DNA of 64,000 bases, from NCBI RefSeq assembly GCF_011075055.1, contig NC_058149.1:7012449-7076448 (forward strand), in the 5' to 3' direction. Under the pieces are notes generated by a model. That model searched no databases, was not told the origin of the DNA, and saw only the letters and a list, made by a program, of their open reading frames with translations. The position numbers were made by a program, and so were the translations under genes. Position 1 is the stretch's first letter; the number at the start of each line of letters is the position of its first letter. Positions 11,170 to 24,519 of the stretch are shown here, piece by piece. The stretch comes from Mangifera indica (taxonomy: Eukaryota; Streptophyta; Magnoliopsida; Sapindales; Anacardiaceae).

Positions 11170-12898
11170 TGGATCTATTATGATTAATCATTTAATGGAT
11201 TGACAGCCTCCGTGTAGACTGTACAATAAAAAGCAGTACTGTAGTATAGATGCACCTATTGAATACAGGTGGTGAGCTTCATATATTTGGTAACAGTAAC
11301 GACATGCATACAGGAAATCTATGATAATTGAAATTTTCTACAGGTACATGTCTACTCCATAAGGTCGACCAGAGCATCATATTGGCTATTACCAAGAACT
11401 TGGTATTATTCAGATGTAATAGGGTATGCCTCAAAGTTTAAAGACTTTCACACACATTTAGCAATCTTTTCCTCTACCTAAAGTGTTATTGGGCTAGTGC
11501 AAGTATCTACAAATCATATAAATACAAACAGATATGATAAGTAATTAAGTATAAGTTTACATACATACATTTATAACATATTATAATATTGAATATGTAC
11601 TTACTTGCATGATTTCTTCTTTCATAAAACCATCGCTACAATCTACCTCTGATGAACTTGATTAGTATAGTAATGGGTAAACCTCAAGCATGTCTAACAA
11701 GTGCATTAAACGACTCAATAATATTGGTAGTCATTATATTGTACCTATGTCTTGGAAAATATACCCATGCCCATCAATCAAAACACCCACCTCACACAGG
11801 TATGCTATTGCATTAGGGTGCATACAGGCCAATAACTTCATTATCTCTCGGAATTCATACTTTGTGTACGCCTTAGCTATTTTCTAATACATCTATATGA
11901 CTTTTGTATTTTTTTTGTACTTGAATCGCATGTTACAATAGAGATGATGACAACAATAACTATGGTGCACACTAGAGAATACTTTAGCCATTACAAAAAA
12001 TATACTGACATGTCAATCTGAAACCAAGGCTAAATGAGGTACCTCACCAAAACAATCCTTTAGCTTTGTTAAAAACTAACATCTTGGGTCATGGTCTTCC
12101 CTGAAACTGATGCAAAAGCCAATAGGTATATTTGATTATTACCATCCAATACAACAGTGATGAATAATTGATCGAGATATCTATCCTTTAAGAAGGCAGC
12201 ATCAATAAAAATGATTGGTCAAATATGTTGTTGGAATGCATGGATGCTGTAACCTAATGCCTTGTAAAAGTATTTAAATCGTTCCTGCAAATCCATTAGT
12301 ATATGTGTCACAATTCTTGGATTACAATGTACTAAATTGTAGAAATACTATGGCAGCAACATAAATAACTCTTCTGATGTGCCTCTCAATGATTGAAATG
12401 TTCAATTTCTCACTCGCTATGCTAGTGCTATGATATATCAATTTTATATCAGTTAGCGTTATGTGTAATGATCTCCCTTGGTCGATAAATACTATCAACT
12501 AATATAAATTTGGCCTTCAAAATTTGTCCTAAAGCTCGAGCACCTGTTTGCCTATGATGAGGTAATATCTGGTCTCTAGAACATATGTGATGGTTATCCA
12601 AACGATGTAATTCAAAACTATCATTTTCTCTCACCCTAATTACCCTTGCATGCCACTTACATTCTTCATTATGACATTTAACCACCCATCTACCCGTGTC
12701 TAATTTGTCCATTGTAAACTGGTATCCTTTTTTAAGAGCATCTCGACTTATTGCATCAATAACAAGTTGTTTACTTGAAAACAATATACCAATTTTTGGA
12801 GAATCACTATCATTTGGCACTCTTGGGCTTCTAGATGTAGATGGTTGGTCAGGAAAGATGGTAACTAATGAAATACACAATACGAACATTCCCACCAT
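11170..12898 (-). pseudogene. MURA-type Mutator transposase relic
   Basis: Read on the minus strand. The N-terminal part (12898-12449) is one open frame with the Mutator DNA-binding domain: GILFSSKQLVIDAI, then WVVKCHNEECKWHARV. Next comes the DDE region (about 12222-12118) with FIDAAFLKDRYLDQLF and LDGNNQIYLLAFA, retaining the first Asp. Further on are DCFGEVPHLALVSD (about 12050-12010) and TTNIIESFNALVRHA (about 11740-11690). A SWIM zinc finger lies at about 11340-11290 (CRKFQLS, SCMHVV), and YYSTAFYCTVYTEAVNPLN ends the homology near 11190. Several stops and shifts interrupt it downstream of residue 149. The domain order and length match MULE transposases. Confidence 0.85.
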
Positions 12899-14041
12899 TA
12901 GGATTTGTTTTTAGAAAACTACTTGTACCTCTGATATCTTCATTAACATGTGTCTTCTCTTCGACATTGGATTCTTTGATTAGAATATCGTGCATAACAT
13001 TTTCATCAAATTCACTCCACTCTGGAATTTCTCTTCATTGCCATGAAGAAATTCTTCTACATGATACAATGCATTAACATCAACATATTTATATATGCAA
13101 AATCTTCCCTTGAAAATTTGTGTTTCAGATTGATCTCGATATTTTGAATCTCTTTTAAACTAATAGTTTGATTTTCTAGATAACTACTTGGCTCACCATC
13201 TTGTAAACCCTCATTTGCTTATTGAGCCTCATAACTATCATCATTAACTGTAATTGTTACAAAAACTAGAACACATTCTTTGAAGAGGTTAGACAGACCA
13301 TTAAGAACCTCAACATCTTTATCATTCAAAATTTCATGCTTACCTGAATGTTATATATCCTTCAATCTATATTACATTTGTCGCTCACCATTTGAATTAA
13401 TTCCTTGAATGTCGTGTGTTCTAGAATTTTAATCAATTTTTCGTTACCTCCAACATATTTTATTACATTTTCATCATTTTCTATTCATTTCCCCTTGTAT
13501 CTAATTGAAGTATATCCAGTCATTTAGATTAATCCTACAATAAAAAATATAATCATCATAAATAATATGACTGAAAATACTATTTACAGATTTCTATTGC
13601 ACAATTATACCTATTTCATAATTCACTTATATATTGTAACCATTAATATACTTTGATTAACGTGGTACTATTTTGAAAAAAATATCACTTTACCCCTATA
13701 TTATAAAATATCATTTTACCCCAAATATTATCTAACATATCTCTAACGCCTTTTATTGTAAAATATCATTTCACCTCATACAACTATAATATTTACAAAA
13801 TAGCCCATATAATTTTAATTAATTTACTTTTTACACAAAATTATAATTTATTATATAAAACATCACATATAATTGCATTATTAATAAAATAATAATAATT
13901 GAAGTTATAGCAGGTATAAATACTTCGACATCATGAATATTTTTTTTTCACTCGAAATCTCGAACACGTTCTTTTCTCTTTCTAGAAATCTCTCTCAGAT
14001 ATCTTAAAAATAATAGAGAGATATAAGTTATATAGAAATAA

Positions 14042-14340
14042 GGAAGGGTAGTTTTGGTATTTTTTAGAGCATTTTTGTTTAAATCCTTCGAAATAAAGGT
14101 ATTTTGTTTAAACCCTAAAATTAGGGGTAAATTTTTTTATTACCCTTAAAAAAAGGTAATTTAATTAATTTTCTAAAATAGGGAATAAAGGAAGGATAGT
14201 TTTGGTATTTTATAGGATATTTAGGGTATTTTTGTTAAAATCTTTTAAAGTATGGGTAGTTTCATTTAAATCTCAAAACTAGGGGTAAATTTTTTATTAC
14301 CCCCAAAAAAGGGTAATTATTTAATTTCCCCAAAACTTAA
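14042..14340. repeat. Tandem duplication at the right MULE edge
   Basis: Two copies of about 148-150 bp lie head to tail (14042-14189 and 14190-14340). Both start GGAAGG-x-TAGTTTTGGTATTTT, both carry the AGGGGTAAATTTTTTATTACC block, and both end in a TTTAATT run. The outer copy is the better match to the left edge near 8705. Tandemly duplicated terminal repeats are known in some Mutator-like elements. Confidence 0.6.
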
Positions 14341-15847
14341 TCTATTCACAAAAAAATTCAAGTCTTTTTAGTCAATCATGTTCTGTAGACTGTACCACAA
14401 TTAATGGATTTTGAAGTTCTTTCCAGTTAGTGCAGATGACGTAGAACTAGATAGAGATTTTAAAGATATAATGCAATTTTTTTAAGGATTATTTTTATTT
14501 AGAGTTTAGGATTTGTTTTTTAATTTTTTAAATACTTACTTCTAAAGTGACTTCCTTATTCATGGGGATGAAATCTCCGTAATTTGAATTTTACTCGGCC
14601 ACAGAGGGTAAAAGTGTGGCATAAAAAAATTATTATTGTTAAATCTCTTTGCCTAAAATAGAATTATCAACTATTATGATTTATTAATTGTGTTTGAGAG
14701 ACTATAACTAAATTTTTGTTATGTATTGTGTTTGAAAATATTGAGTTAAAATTTGAATATTAATTATGTACTGTGTTATAATAAGTGTAATAGTCGATTA
14801 AATACTTAATTTAAAATGTTACACTAATTTTATAGAGATGTTATATGAAAAATGTTAAAATTATTATTGATATTATCATTTTTTAAAATTTATTATTGGA
14901 AATATGTCATATTAAATTTGTATATACACATTTCATATTTTTCTCATATTTGAGTTTTATGACTATTTTTGTTGGAAACAATCATGCCAAAAATAAGTTC
15001 TGTGAATTACTGTAAATATTAAATTTATGTATTTGAATTCGATTTTCAATGAGGCCCCTTCGAATATGGTGCGAGGTATTGATATTAGTCGATTTCCATG
15101 ACCCAATTTGCACTATGTACTGCATTTTTTTGGGAGACCAGAGCACTGTGCTAGGGTTTTTATTGAAGAAGAAGTAATATTCTTTTCTTTTGATAAAAAT
15201 AGCATCATCTCATGGGGAGGCAATTTGGACAATTTATATATGTCCAACTGCCCTCCAACTTCCTCTTACAATTGTCATTGACAGTTAAATTAAATCAGGT
15301 CAGATTGACTCATCATGAGTAAACCTGAATGCAATAATTTTTATATATATACTTTTCACTATTCGTTATATCATACTTGTATAATGTCAATACCTTTTGT
15401 TTTTTTTTTTTTTTTTTTGGTTCCTATATTTGTTAACTTGGGATTTAACTAATTAGTAAATAAATATTTTCGTAAGTTTAAAACAAGAAAAGCGAAAAAG
15501 ATAACAAAAACAAAAGCTGGTTAAAAAATTATATCCAATCTATTGACCAAGCTTAGTTCTCAGTTGCACTATAGCAACAACCAAAGCTCCTAAAAAAAAA
15601 AACAAACACTAAAACATCAACTCTTGCACAACCAACCATTGGAATACTCATTGGTTCCTTAAACTTATCAAATTCGATCCACCCCATGAAGCCTCAAAGT
15701 TGAAAACCCCTTCAACACAATAAACCCAACTTCACACCTCACCGTCAAAAAACTACCTCTCATCCCACCCTCATACAACTCCATCATACATAGTACCCAA
15801 ATGGGCCATCCCCAAAGCCCACAAATATTAAAGTCCAAAAAAAGAAT
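14341..15847. other. Intergenic AT-rich DNA, no gene seen
   Basis: No domain-bearing frame is present. A poly-T run (15400-15418) and AT-rich stretches dominate. The short frame at 15668-15868 on the minus strand has no recognisable motif. Confidence 0.45.
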
Positions 15848-16784
15848 GGTAAAAAGACTTGTCCCCACCTAAGGTTTAGTCCCTTGTCAGCTTTTAACTG
15901 TTAAGTTTTGAAAATCTAAATACCTATCCATAAATTATTAAAATTAACAAAATTAGTTAGTATTAAAAATATACTGATCATTTAACTCTTTCTCTTATTT
16001 TTAAAAACTAATAATTTTTCTCTAGCATAATTTTTGAAAACTTGCATTCTTCCCTAGCTAGGGTTTACTCAATAGAGAACCACAATTTATGGTGACTTCT
16101 TTCCCTACTCTAGCCACCTTTGTCAAAGACAAAGGGCAGAATTGGTAGAGAAATGTAGGCCAAAGATGAAAGGTAGAATTGATAGTGAAACGTTGATTCA
16201 TCGAAGACAAAGGGCAAAATTGTTTTCATTTTTCATCAATTATAAAGGGCAAAATGTCCGAAAATGAATTGACAAAGACAGGAGAAACATCTTTTGTTGA
16301 TTCATCAACTTGAAAGAAGACATTCGATCTTCTTTTGTTTACAAACGAATCAACAAAAAATGAAAGAAGATGGCCTCTTTGTCTACATCGATTCATTTTC
16401 TCTACCGATTCCACCTTTTGTCTTCGACCTATATTTCTTTGTCAATTTTGCCCTTCGTCTCTCATGAAGGCAACCAAAACAAAGAAAGAAATAATTGGAA
16501 AAAATAATTGGAAACTATGGTTCTCTTTTGAATAAACCCTAACAAGGAGAAAATGTAACTTTTCAAAACTTAATTAAGAAAAATTGTTCATTTTTAAAAC
16601 TAATAGAGGAAATGACATAAAATTTTATTTTTTTAATATTAGTAGTTAAATGATAATTATACCTTTAATACTAACAGGTTTTGTTAAATTTAATTACTGA
16701 TAGGTGGATATTTGAATTTTTTAAACTTAGCAGGTGTAAGTTTGATAATAGACTAAACCTTACGTAAAAATAAGTCTTTTTGCC
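15848..16784. mobile_element. Mutator-type foldback MITE with about 235-bp inverted arms
   Basis: The left arm starts GGTAAAAAGACTTGT at 15848. The right arm, reverse complemented from 16784, starts GGCAAAAAGACTTAT. Both continue with AAGGTTTAGT, a TTAAC(A)AAA block, a TTAGTATTAAA block, ATCATTTAACT and AGGGTTTA. The middle (16080-16490) has purine-rich repeats around AAGACAAAGGGCA. There is no coding capacity. The nine bases on the left, AAAAAGAAT, and on the right, AAAAAAAAA, may be a decayed 9-bp target duplication, but poly-A makes this weak. Confidence 0.75.
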
Positions 16785-16850
16785 AAAAAAAAAAACATGT
16801 AAATATTTGGTTCAATTCGACCTAAAATAATTTACTCCAAACCCAATCAA

Positions 16851-16852
<2 letters not shown>

Positions 16853-16914
<62 letters not shown>

Positions 16915-16943
16915 TGTGTGTGTGTGTGTGTGTATCTATATCT
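16853..16943. repeat. (TA)n then (TG)n microsatellite
   Basis: A run of about 28 TA repeats is followed by about eight TG repeats and a CTATATCTATG tail. It is a compound dinucleotide microsatellite, likely variable between individuals. Confidence 0.9.
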
Positions 16944-17544
16944 ATGTGTGTTTCAGAATGAAAAATTACATGAATCGTTACTAACATTCAAACCATTAGG
17001 CTTAGTTTCACATCTTTAATAGCAACAAACTATTCTATGGATGTTTCTTACTCTTTTTGGATATCCCAACTAAAAGACTAAGCAACATATTTATAGGTAA
17101 AATCCCATACAAATTCAGTAAACAAGTGATGTGGGACAAACATATTTATGAGAGAAATATCCCTTGAAAATCTAGTGAAAGGATCTCGATCGCCTGTAAT
17201 AAAAAAAATTGTAGCAAAAAATATGGGTATAAAAAATAAAATTCAAGATCCAAATTAACCTTAGGATCATGAATAGGCATTAATCATATAATTAGATTTA
17301 ATTTAGAGCATATACTTGTGTTTAGAGGCTTCGTCAAGAAGAGTTTCACCCTAAATTTGTTTACGCTTTCCTTGCAAAGTATTAAAGCTCCCACATATCC
17401 CTATGAAGATGCCAAAACACCACGATGAAGGAGTTGTCAAGGGTGTCAAACAAGTGCTAGCGTATGAATCATTGCTAACTGATTTGTGTATTGTGTATAC
17501 AAAAAATTAAGAGTCAAATTTTCTTAACACAATTTAGGATATAT

Positions 17545-18440
17545 GAATCATGGTAGTTAGAATGATACGTATATTAAGATATATCAAAAATTGATCCGAT
17601 ACAATATGCGTATCTTATGATATGATACGTATCAGTATGTATCAGTAAAATTAACAATATTAACCAATATACCTTTTTAGACTAAATTGGATAGGTCAAA
17701 TTCAAAAAGATGTTATCGAATGCGGATCCAAATAAAACCAATTTTAAAAATTATTTTATTTAATTTAAATGTTTTAACTTTTTAAATTTATCTTCATATA
17801 AATTCATAAATATGTCAAACCGTCAAAAACACTCTACAGTCATTTTTCCTAAACTTTCTAAATCCCTAATTCATAAACTCTGTCATAGCAAGCACCAGTA
17901 AAACCCAAAACTACAGAAGCATTAAAGATTCTGCAAGTAATTAAACAGTGCAGTAAAGGTAAATTATTCATCTTTTGCTTCATGTATATATTATTTGCTT
18001 ACAGTAGGACAAAAAAATTATATTATATATGCTGAGTTGCCGACAACTCAACCCAACGCAAGAGAAAAGAAATACTTGTCATTGTCTCATTCTTCATGCT
18101 TTTAATAAAAGGATGGAAGCTTAAATTTAATAAAAGAATGGAAGCTTGAATGATTGAGAGCTAAAATTGAGTTCATTCAACCGTAAAAAGTTGAATATAA
18201 AATGTATTGGTTATTTTGATTTCATTAATGGATGTAAAATTTAAGGAATGTTAAAATTTGAAGTAAGAATGATTACATTAAATTAAAGTGGAATAAAAAT
18301 AGAAAATATAAAAAAAACTTTAATTTATTTTTTAAAATTTATTATTATTTTATTTAAAAAGAAGTATCATATGATACGATACATAATACAAAAATTTAAG
18401 TTTTTAATACATGATTCGACTATCACGATGTGAATAGCTT
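17545..18440. mobile_element. Element with GATACGTATC-rich ends, probably non-autonomous
   Basis: The left end has GGTAGTTAGAATGATACG and several GATACGTATC, GTATCTTATGATATG words (17550-17645). The right end (18360-18435) has ATCATATGATACGATACAT and then GATTCGACTATCACG, roughly the inverse of the left end. No protein is encoded. The same word family occurs at 22.5, 46.2 and 60.3 kb. Confidence 0.45.
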
Positions 18441-20280
18441 AGGGTTATGAGAGAATAAGTCTCAATTTATATGAGACAAAACCAAATATCAATCCATACC
18501 CCTAACTTTTGGTTCATCATAAATCACCCTTTAAGCTTTGATTTCTCTTACTTAGGTCTAACAAATTGTCTTGTGTTTATCTTTAAGTGACAAGTAACAT
18601 TAATAAAAATTAAAATTCACCTTATCCAGGTAAACCTAAAATGATTTACTCATGTGTAACTATTGGGTTTTCAAGATCAAAATTGTTATTAATATTGGCA
18701 ACAAAATAAGGTGAAAAACCCTATCCTGAAGATCTAAAGGACGATATACATATAAAAAGAGAATTTTAGATTGCAAACTTGTGTTCGACAATTCTATCAA
18801 ACCAAAATCAGCACTAAATTTGTTTCGAATACTCCCACTGCTTCCTATAACGTAGTAGGCCCTCTACTCATCCACACAGAGATAGCCACAAATATACGAC
18901 AATACAAAGGCTTGTTTAAGGCATAGGTGATTACTAGATTACCAAGAATTGATGATTAATGACTAGAAGTTTTGAGAGAATTTCAAAAACATTCTCTTGG
19001 ATTATGATAAATATTTCTATTAATATGAGACAAATCACAATCCTAATCGAACTTTTTATATAGTTCAACCAATGGGTTATCCTAATCGTACCTTTGACCT
19101 AATCTTTTAATAAATATTAATTGGACCTTTATATGTCCTTAATATATTAAAACACATTTTCAAAAAAATAAATTCACCATACTTGATATATCACATATAT
19201 CCCAAAGGGATTTATTCTATGTGCAATTAAACCCAAATCCAACTTCCACAATTTTTTTAGCCCTTAAACAATTGGATTATTATTGTTTGACCTCTAATAT
19301 GTTAATATTGTACACTTAGGTCCAATAATGAGTAAGACATCCATCATTGTATGATCACATCTATATTTACTCATTAATAACGTTCAAATCACAATATTTA
19401 GATTTGATTTACTCTATGCATAATGAATCATTAACCTGTCAATCATGACTATTTACCCACTATCATGTGTATAGATTTCCTATTGTGTTGGTAGTGAATA
19501 AAATTCATTATTAATTCACAATTAATCATCTATTTATTCACCAACCGTTAGCGAATTCTAGTAAGACATCATGGTTACTCAACTGACAAAGAATTAGCAA
19601 AAGATTGATGTTTAACCGTTTCAATGGTTAGGTTACCATACATTCAAATCCTTTTATCAACCGATATCTCATTAAAAGTGAGACACAAAAGTACTGTCTA
19701 CCTCAGTTCGTCCTTAACATAAATGTTTGGTTAGTCAAGCAATTATCATGTAATCATTGGATCAAACACCAACCCTTTCCTACTATGGGCATAGATTTAA
19801 GATATTTGCCATTGTACTTAAGAGTGATGAATCCTCTATTAATCCTTTGAAAAAGGTAAACATTACCATTCTAATAGTCCTTTGAAAAAGGTTGCATTAG
19901 GCTAATGTCAAATTAGGCTAACTGATGCACAAGACGTTTCAGTGATCTCAAGCCTAGGATCGCATACACCACTATCCATAAGAAGGATTTGTTCTATAGA
20001 CATTGGGTTACTATTTATGTGAAATCCTCTTGGCAAATCAGTCCAATGGACATGCTCCCAATATGCACCAATTTGACACTTATAATCTTGACACGTGAGA
20101 TCTATCATGACTTTTCAATAAGGTCATTCAACACTGTGATTATAACGCCTTTTCTCCAAAAGTATTATCCTCTAAGGGAAAATGTTACTACTCTTGCTAA
20201 TTGAACATGTACAAATTAAAAACATATTCCATACATCCAACCATGATAAATTACAAAAATGCCCTTATATAATAAACATG
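18441..20280. other. LTR-like retrotransposon remnant, no coding frame
   Basis: Moderately complex, non-coding DNA. It includes a 22-base block with a TCCTTTGAAAAAGGT core repeated at about 19840-19860 and 19875-19890. The texture resembles plant LTR sequence, but I could not find TG...CA ends, a primer-binding site or a second copy. The retrotransposon reading is therefore an inference. Short frames near 19.9-20.2 kb show no known domain. Confidence 0.3.
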
Positions 20281-22440
20281 CAAAAATTTATCAAAAGATG
20301 TCATACAATCCATTAAATATAAAGTTTGTAGCAAAACATAACATAAACATAATGTGTCAAATCTCTATTACATAAATAAACATAATCAATATAAAAGAAA
20401 TGACTTGATTACCCTCATCCCAACACAAACTATACTTGTTAATCGCTACTCACCTTACTACCATCATAATCACATGCACATACACATATGAAAATAAGGA
20501 AGTGAGTGAAAAGTAACTCAATAAGTAGGAGACTCTATTACTAACTTATACTAATCCCCAAAATACCCTTGGCTTGACCAATTATAGCTTTGTCAGCTGG
20601 AGCTTATTCCCAAATTCTCATTAGAATGATTATAGGTTTTATGTCTCATATATGTAACTCATATTGAGCTCGGGAACCTCTAGGCTAGATAACATATCTC
20701 TTAGGACAATTATGTCTCGCTCAGTCACTAAAGAATCACTCAAAATCCCAAATTATTGTGACCAAATCATCTCATAATGAAAGTATTAACATTCTATAAG
20801 TTGTAATCCATAGTTGTATATTAGACAGATCTAACTAGGTTGAATACAAGGATTTGACACCTTGACCATGTGAGCATTCATTGTGTAGGCTATTCACTTG
20901 CCCCGTTATTAGATTGTCAAAACATAATCATAACTAGACTTTACTACAAGCAAGTACTATACTATAAGTAAAGTGTCCAAATGTAGACATACCCTACTGT
21001 GGGTGATGTAAAGAGTATATACTCACGGTGCCCCCTTATAACGATCCCATGATTTGTTTAACATGCATGCATCTCAAGCCTTAAATTACCTTGGGCTCAT
21101 CTTAGCTTTCACCCTAGTCATAACTCATGTTCTAACATTATCTTATCTTTTGGACAAATAAGGTACTGTTGTATACTTGAAACAACTATATTATCTCTTA
21201 GGACAACCTTATAAATCTCTAGTTTGGTTCCCCTTTTTACTTCCTTTAACTTGCCCATATAAATGGACATCTCTCATTGGGATACATATGTATTAATTTC
21301 CTTGTGCATAAAACACGACTATCCCCTAAATGGCGTGCCTCCTCATTATTATAGGGACAAATGTGTGCCTCTCTTTGACTGGGTATCCCTTTTCCTTTTA
21401 CTATGAACGACCTTCTATCACCATCTACTCTTCTTGTGCCATCTATAAAACATAAATAGGTTTGTGCCCTGATAAGTACTTAAACTCCTTACATTTAGCT
21501 TTATTTCAACTTGCTTATTTCTTAAGAGTATTCTTGTCATTTCACCTCACACATAGTTATGCTTAGAACATAGACAGGTAAACTTCCTATCATAGTTGAC
21601 TATCTATCAGTCAATGTCATCCAATAGTCATCAGATCATCGGAAAAGCTTATATTAAAAAACTAATTTTTGTATACATAGGTGTATGTCGTATATCATAT
21701 GATTGTGTATAATCTTAAATCAAAATGCGTCCAGATGTGACATGATTGTCCCTACAATAGGGGTGGTTGTGCATGACCTCTGGGAAATGTGAAAGTAACT
21801 TAATTTGTGCCCTAATTAGTTCCTATGAAGTTCCCATCATCAAACAACGTTTTCATTAAGTCTCTAATGAATTTTTCAAACAAAATAATCAACATTAACC
21901 TATAATCTATCTCCATAGAATTCATATAATCATAATTAAATGGCAAATTTGACATTAAAAACAATCTTTCTATATAATATCTCATCAACAATTCATATCC
22001 AATCTCATCACTTCCCTTCAACGTATAGTTCATTAAGCATCAAAACTTAAGTCTAATAATCATAAATGAAAAATAATTCTAAACAATAGGGTATATGCAC
22101 ATATATAATCATTCCACAATTAAACATCACTCAAATCAATATGAAAGCCATATGATCACTTCTATGGCATAATTTCATACAATCCAATGATTTGGTAGAA
22201 GAAAGAATTCTCAGTCCATTGGAACTTCAATCATAAGTGAAGGGAGAGAACCCTACTTACTTGGGATCCAAAAGCTAGATGTTCTAAAGTTTATTATCTC
22301 CTCTTACTCTTTTTACTTTTGCCGCTACCTTGCTTTTTAGAAATCCTCATCAAACTGCCATAAGGAACACTAGAAATTAGTTTAAAATGTATCTAATGTA
22401 TCTTATATAAACTACCAACGTGTAATGCCATGAATAGATG
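20281..22440. other. Gypsy LTR-like region, no gene
   Basis: It carries a segment (about 20495-20530) with AAGTGAGTGAAAAGTAACTCA. This is like the GGAGTGAGCGATCATGGCTCA segment of the solo LTR at 35.0-37.5 kb and is typical of long Ty3/Gypsy (Tekay/Del-type) LTRs. A decayed Gypsy pol on the same strand follows at 23.3 kb, so this may be its 5' LTR. The ends are not recognisable. No coding frame is supported. Confidence 0.35.
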
Positions 22441-22760
22441 TGTGCCTCCTTTACATGGTCATTGTTTAAAATTAATATGATATGATATTTGTTAGCCTTG
22501 TAATGATACATATTGTATAATATGATATAATATAAGTGGAAATAAATAACTTAAGAATTATTTAAAATTAATATGATATGATAGGTTTATTATATGATAT
22601 ATTATATACTGTACAGATTGGTACTTTTTATTTTTTTTTTTAAAATCACGTGGGAGAGATGTATTGAAAAATTTTAGAATTTTAGGGTATGTGTGATTTT
22701 TTTGAAAGATAATAATAAAATTTTGTTCTTATATTATTATTATTATTAATATCGGAGCAC
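22441..22760. repeat. GATATGATAT-rich repeat remnant
   Basis: Repeated GATATGATAT and ATATGATATAATAT words at 22475-22615 resemble the 17.6, 46.3 and 60.4-kb elements. It is probably a decayed member of the same non-autonomous family. No ends were found. Confidence 0.4.
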
Positions 22761-23339
22761 AGAAATTGCGATTTTTACTATTAATCATACTATTCTAATC
22801 CCATGTAAAAGCCTATTTGGCGTTTTTATGGCATCAACTAACTTATATATTAAAATTTCTTTAATTAAATTCTCATAATACTTAATTTGATGATAAAATT
22901 TTTAATAATATATCATATTAATTTTTATTTTTAAAATAATAAATATTTCATTTTTCATATCCCTCTTTTGTTTCTTATGGTATGGTAGAAATTAAAAATC
23001 TTCTCATCTAATCAAGTTTATAATTAGTAGCATTTTCCCGCAATTCTTCTTCTCACACAAAAATAAATTAAAAATAAAACCAAAAAAATTTAAAAATATA
23101 GCTTAAGTGTTATTCCTCTATTCTTCTTTTGGCTTATGAAACAAAAAATTAATGAAAAATAATCCTAATGAAAATTTGGGCAACTTCTATGGGCATTTTT
23201 TTGTGGCATAGTAGAAAGATTAGGGGTAAAATCACTACCTATGTGTCAAAGGATGAGGATAGAGTTGTCATATGGAGATTCAGTGATTAGTGATTAAATG
23301 ATTTTGGGGTTGACAATCACTGTAAAAGGAATATAGATA

Positions 23340-24275
23340 CTAGTAGATTTTATCATATTCGACATATTAGATTATGATATGATCTTGGTGATGGATTTCC
23401 TAAGAAGGTGTAAAGCTGGAATTGACTGATGATGCAAGAATGATTAGTTCACTCAAGATGATGGTGATGTGTTTACGTTTGATGAGGGGTGAATAAGGAG
23501 CATGTTGCTAAGTTGCTTGAAAGCTCACAAAATATTGAATAAGGGGTGTGTATGCTATTTGACACATGTCGTACATAAGGGGAAGGATCAAACATGAGAG
23601 TTAAGGATACACTAGTGGTCTAGGAATCCCAAGATGTTTTTCCGGATGAACTACCCCAGATAACACCAGAAAGAGAAGTTTAACATTGAATCGATACCAG
23701 ACAAAGCACCTATATCCAAGGCATCCTACATGATGGCCCTAACTAAATTACATAACTCAAGAAGCAACTCAAGGAAAAATTAGAAAATAGGTTCATCAAA
23801 CTAAGTCACTCTCCTTGGGGAGCCCTAATACTAATAATCAAGAAGGATGGTCTCTCAGATTGTTCATGAATTATAGAGAGTTGAATAAGGTCATTATCAA
23901 GAATAAGTATCCTCTGCCATAAATTGATGACTTATTTGATTAGTTGAGAGGAGCATTAGTGTTTCCAAGTATTGATATAAGTTTGTGCTACTATCAAGTC
24001 AAAGTAGTAGAGATAGACATATCGACTATGACCATTGAGACAAGATACATACATTTTGAGTGTAAGATGATCCATTTTGGACTAACAAATGCTTTTGCAA
24101 TATTCATGGACTTGATGAATCAAGTTTTCTGAGACTACTTAGACAAGTTCATAGTTGTTCCATAGATGACATCTAGTCAATTCCATAAATCTTGAGCAAG
24201 AAGAACATTTGAGGTTTGTATCTCAGAGGTTAAGAGAAAAGCAGTGTTGCGTCTTGCTTACAAGTGTATGAGTTG
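23340..24275 (+). pseudogene. Ty3/Gypsy protease-reverse transcriptase relic
   Basis: Near 23370 a frame hints at the post-protease DYD-x-ILVMDFL segment. At about 23630 QDVFPDELPQITPEREV matches the linker before Gypsy RT. RT motifs follow: KLSHSPWGALILIIKKDG (about 23800), NYRELNKVIIKNKYPLP (about 23870), FDxLRGALVFPSIDISLCYY and MIHFGLTNAFAIFMDLMNQVF-type sequence ending near 24131. Then comes a degraded V-x-DD box. Several stops and shifts are present. The order and motifs fit a chromovirus of the Tekay/Del type. RNase H and integrase are absent, and homology ends near 24275. Confidence 0.82.
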
Positions 24276-24519
24276 ACAAGTAGTACAAAAGATATCAAAC
24301 TCACAGGGATTGGAAAACCAAGTACCAATTTGTTTCATGACCTAGATTAGCTAAGGAATCCAAATTATGCTGAAATTATAAGCTAAAATGACTAAAACTA
24401 ATACTACTGTTATTCTACTAACTAATGCAACTTATGCTACTATTAACTAAACTCGTATATGTTGGGTTTTTGGGATACTAGCATGGTAGTAGAATATAAA
24501 ACAAAAATTTAATTAGAAA
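24276..24519. repeat. Segment shared with 31373-31470
   Basis: From about 24463 the words TTGGGTTTTTGGG, AGAATATAAAACAA, GAAA(C)CTAAAAGC and GTTACAGGGAGT occur in the same order and spacing as at 31373-31470. The shared block runs to about 24566, into the edge of the reversed Copia relic. It is probably part of one repeat family used twice. Before 24463 I see nothing recognisable. Confidence 0.5.

Larger units (their letters stand above)
8705..14340. mobile_element. Degenerate Mutator-like element with Ulp1 and MURA relics
   Basis: The span encloses a plus-strand DUF1985/Ulp1 relic (8924-10542) and a minus-strand MURA transposase relic (11170-12898), which are convergent. Its edges are similar inverted sequences: left ACTTAGGAAAATTAAAT with AAATTACCC and AAAATACC blocks, right (reverse complement) GTTTTGGGGAAATTAAAT with AATTACCC and AAAATACC blocks. 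Mutator-like elements that carry a SUMO-protease-like gene are known in plants as Kaonashi/KI-MULEs. Both genes have several stops and frameshifts, so the element is dead. No clean 9-bp target duplication was found, so the limits are approximate. Confidence 0.6.
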
